From the NCBI RefSeq assembly GCF_022458985.1, contig NC_061771.1:20471501-20535500 (forward strand): a stretch of 64,000 nucleotides of DNA. Direction: 5' to 3'. Positions 61,016 through 64,000 of the stretch are shown in pieces. The DNA is from Mugil cephalus. Its lineage: Eukaryota > Chordata > Actinopteri > Mugiliformes > Mugilidae. How positions within the stretch are numbered: the stretch's first letter is position 1; every line of letters starts with the position of its first letter. Under the pieces are notes generated by a model. That model saw nothing but the letters and a program-made list of their open reading frames with translations, did not search any database and was not told the DNA's origin. A program made the position numbers and the translations under genes.

Positions 61016-63341
61016 TCACTCAGGGTTTGTGTTGGGTCTAAAGCTGACAAAAGTACAAGTGGCTTGCTCCTCTCCCTTGAGCTGACGTGGCTGGATGTTA
61101 TCTGTCTGGTTCTCGGTGAACTGGATCTCGCTGTAGTAAGGCTCATTGTGGCCATTGTTTAACTGATGAAGAAAGAAAGAATATTAATTTAAATTATCAC
61201 ACATCAACTTTCTACTCAAAATGTGTTGACATTTATTGTCTTTATATCTTTTGCAGATTAACAGTACAGATGCATTTACAATAACAATAAGTGGTTTCTT
61301 GATTCCCAGATTTCAAGGTAGAGTATGAACTCACTCAGCAAAAAAAGAAAAGAAGAATCCTCACTGTGGGATCAATAACAGACACAGTTTATGGCCATGT
61401 CTGGATTTTAAATGGTGCTGTGAGAGTCATGGGTATTATTTAGAGCACAGGTCTACTACAACGTGTCACACCTAGGACAGGGGTTCTCAGAAGTTTTGGA
61501 ACTTGGGACCCCTTAAAACTTTCCCCTCATACTCCTCATGCCAATTAATGTTTACTACCATTTAAGATTTCAGACGCCATAGGAATTATTTGTTTTAAAC
61601 TTTTCATTTTGGGCTTAGCATCACTCGAAGTGGATGTACTTAAATATTTGTTCATTGTCACAAGCAAGAAATGCTAAGCAGCACAGGAGCTGTACCAGAA
61701 GTGTCTCATGAGTAAAGCGACAGATACGGGAGAGTGACTCGTGACAGATTTACGTGGCGTCACAGTCATATCAGACTTTTTATTGACCCAACGCTAATGT
61801 AGGAGGGAATAATTGGTTTAGTATGTTTGTTTTATTGGTGCTGCGGTCCCCACATGTAATTAACTGACATAACTTTAACAATTTATGGCAAATTATTTTG
61901 CGGACCCCCAAGCTGTGGCTCGGGGACCCCGATGGGTCCAGCGCAAAATCTTTGCTTGGTTAGACATTTTTTATATATGTTTTTGAATTTTCACCCACAA
62001 ATTAAAATTTCTTTTTAGTAAAGGGATAAGGGATCAATTAATATTGAATACAAAATGATGATAATAATGTATATTCATAAATAGCACTGGGACAAATTTA
62101 ATATAGAGCACATATAGTAGGTAGGGGGGTTCCTACTTAATCTCTCCATCAGTTTGGGGTTCTAGGCCTGAAAAGCATTGAAGACCCCTGATTTGGAGGT
62201 AACTTAAGTGAGGAATTAAATTACTGACTTGATTAATTTAAAAGTGAGAGAGAGAGAGATCACTTATTGAAAAAGGAATTTTGGGTCTTTACCTGTGCCG
62301 TATTGTCTTTAGCTTCAGTTGTGGGAACCTGAACTGAAGTCCTCTTCTTCTTTCTGCTTATGAACAAATGAGTGTAAATGAATACTTGATTCAGATAATA
62401 CATGTAACTGGTCTGCAACAGAGCACAGAGTTACTCACCTAAACCAGTAGATGAAAACAAGAAGTATCAAAACCAAAAGAGCAACACCGACTCCTGTAGC
62501 GACTGCTGATGTTCCTGTGGTTCTCTGGACGGTGAGAGTCTTTTCATCGGAGCAGGTACTTTTAGTGCCAGTTTTGATACAACAAGAGTAGTTTCCTGCA
62601 TCCTGACTGCTGACTGGGTCTAGAAACAGGCGTTTGTTTTGGTTGTTTGTGAGATTCAGAGGTCGATTGTTGAAATACCAAATGTAGTTTGTGTTAGTAG
62701 GTAGAGGACAGCTGGTCCCACAGGTCAGAGAGACTCTCCCACCCTCTGTCACCACTTTAGGTCGCAGCCGCACTTTGAGGCCTGAAAGATTGATGGAGGA
62801 AGTAAATGTTAAAAAGACCCAGAGCAACTCATTGTTAGTGAATGATTCAACGAATGTTTAACTGTTTGATGAAAATTGGAGACATTTTAATTCATAACTC
62901 TGAGTTTGTCTTCTGTCGAATGTAAACTAAGACAGCAAACAATAAGTCATTGCTGTTACCTTCGTTAGACAAATACTGACATAGACACTGTTATTTATTG
63001 TACTGAATTACCTATCACAACCAAAGTGACTCCAGGAACATCATCCCGTTTCCTTTCTTCATCATCTCCCTGGAGTCTGAATTTGTATTCTGCTGAGTCC
63101 TCCTTCTTCAGGTTTTTAATTGTCAGAACGTGTTGGGTCTTCATGTTATCATGAAACACCACACGATCTGCATCCTCAATCAGCTGCTCACCACTTGTTT
63201 CTACTTTATACCATGATTTAGACTTAGGCTTCTTCTTATGGGAATGAGAGTATTTACTGGAAATGTTCACTGAAGATCCTTTCAGAGCACAGATTCTCCT
63301 GCTGATATAATTCACAGTCCGACAGTTCTCCTCATCTGGAC
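61016..63341 (-). CDS. CD22-like Ig receptor, gene 8 (3' half; continues beyond window)
   Basis: Four exons are visible: V2 63012-63341, C2c+transmembrane 62439-62781, juxtamembrane 62293-62353 and tail 61016-61162. All are open and in phase with the other genes. By comparison with gene 7, the C2b exon should begin about 700 bases above 63341, just outside the window. The ITIM position reads PYYSEI, and the second tyrosine motif reads ATCTFV, so its tyrosine is now cysteine. This copy may therefore have lost inhibitory signalling while its membrane exon stayed intact. V2 lacks the canonical cysteines, as in all copies (NISSKY, EYKFRLQ). Confidence 0.72.
61446..62190. mobile_element. hAT-like MITE, copy in gene 8
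   Basis: The same site and ends as 21127-21891. The right flank ATTTGGAG lies at 62191-62198. Confidence 0.75.
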
Positions 63342-63460
63342 CTGAAATACACAAAACACTATCAGTAGTTATAAAATAATTGTAGGTAACTGTTTATTTA
63401 AAGATTGTGTGTGTTAGATGTTCACTGTTTTCTCTGTCTGTCTCTATAGACAGTTTGAAG

Positions 63461-63918
63461 CATAGACTGTATTGAACAGTGTGTCCCCACCTCCTTTCAT
63501 TGGCCAAACTGATGCTGTTTTCCCTGGGATATGGGCGGTGCCATGTTTCAACTGTGCAGTACGGTCCAAAAGTGGAGCCACGACATCAATGACCTGGCTA
63601 CATGTCCTCCAGACTCACTGGCGTTTTTGTTTCATTAATGCTGCACTCTCACGGTCACACAGGACCTCTTTATGGAGCAGTTGGCAGTCACCATTATGTC
63701 ACATCCTGTTTCTATATCATCAACTAAGTAAAGTGAAACATATGCAAAAAAAAATGACACTTGAACATGCATTGACATATGAACCACCTAGGTCCCACCC
63801 ACTAACATGGAGGAGTTGGATTCTATGACCTATACTGCAGCCAGACACCAGAGGGAGCTCTACTTGCTTGGCTTCACTAATGAGAAGCAGTTCCATCTCC
63901 ATCTTTATACAGTCTATG
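63461..63918. mobile_element. CATAGACTGTAT-ended intron element, gene 8
   Basis: A complete copy with exact inverted ends, in what should be the V2-C2b intron of gene 8. Confidence 0.55.
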
Positions 63919-64000
63919 GTCTGAACACTAAAGGGACATCTAGTAGCAACATATTATCAACATATCATCATGAGTTACTACATAGCATGTATTTATACAG

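Noticed and set aside
1-64000. tRNA, rRNA, CRISPR or bacterial operon features.
   Set aside because: No cloverleaf, rRNA core or regular spacer array was noticed, and the gene structure is vertebrate throughout.

Overview
The window reads as nuclear DNA of a ray-finned (teleost, probably percomorph) fish. It has vertebrate-type split genes with GT-AG introns, teleost-style immunoglobulin-superfamily receptors, and many teleost transposon types: hAT MITEs, a BED-finger hAT, a Tc1 copy and an integrase-type DNA transposon. I saw no RNA genes, CRISPR arrays or prokaryotic features.

All recognisable host genes lie on the minus strand. They form one tandem array of type I membrane receptors of the teleost CD22-like / siglec-like immunoglobulin superfamily. 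Eight copies can be delimited, numbered here from left to right: gene 1 (1580-3869), gene 2 (5492-8945), gene 3 (11677-17811), gene 4 (20689-25097), gene 5 (29044-34161), gene 6 (35383-39025, broken), gene 7 (47338-52462, broken as written) and gene 8 (61016 to beyond 64000). A tail-exon relic at about 186-232 suggests the array continues to the left. Gene 1 has one V+C2 pair. Genes 2-7 share a nine-exon plan: leader, V1, C2a, a 35-37-codon half-V mini-exon, C2b, V2, C2c+transmembrane, juxtamembrane, tail. The leader and ectodomain exons end in phase 1, so the plan amounts to three V+C2 modules with the middle V truncated.

The tails differ most. Genes 2, 4 and 5 carry an ITIM-like LHYxx(V/I) plus a second YxxV motif. 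Genes 3 and 6 carry a short VYENI tail. Genes 7 and 8 have PYYSEI in place of the ITIM, and gene 8 has also lost the second tyrosine. The array therefore looks like paired inhibitory and non-inhibitory receptors diverging by duplication, unequal exchange and decay.

Transposons date the duplications. The BED-hAT (19209, 27892, 46155, 59543) and a second hAT (21127, 29477, 47768, 61446) sit at identical sites in the 3' parts of genes 4, 5, 7 and 8. Gene 3 keeps the empty sites. A TA-flanked MITE is shared only by genes 5 and 7. An integrase/OTU-bearing Ginger/IS3EU-like fossil is shared by the two rightmost intervals (41217-45628 and 54735-58978), which mark a tandem duplicon of about 13.5 kb. 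Gene 3 alone received a Tc1 element, a hAT beside a splice donor, and another hAT in its 3' flank.

At least two intergenic intervals show rearrangement scars: 18.5 kb, with a small inversion, and about 34.97 kb. Three intervals keep an orphan leader exon derived from a gene-2-like neighbour.
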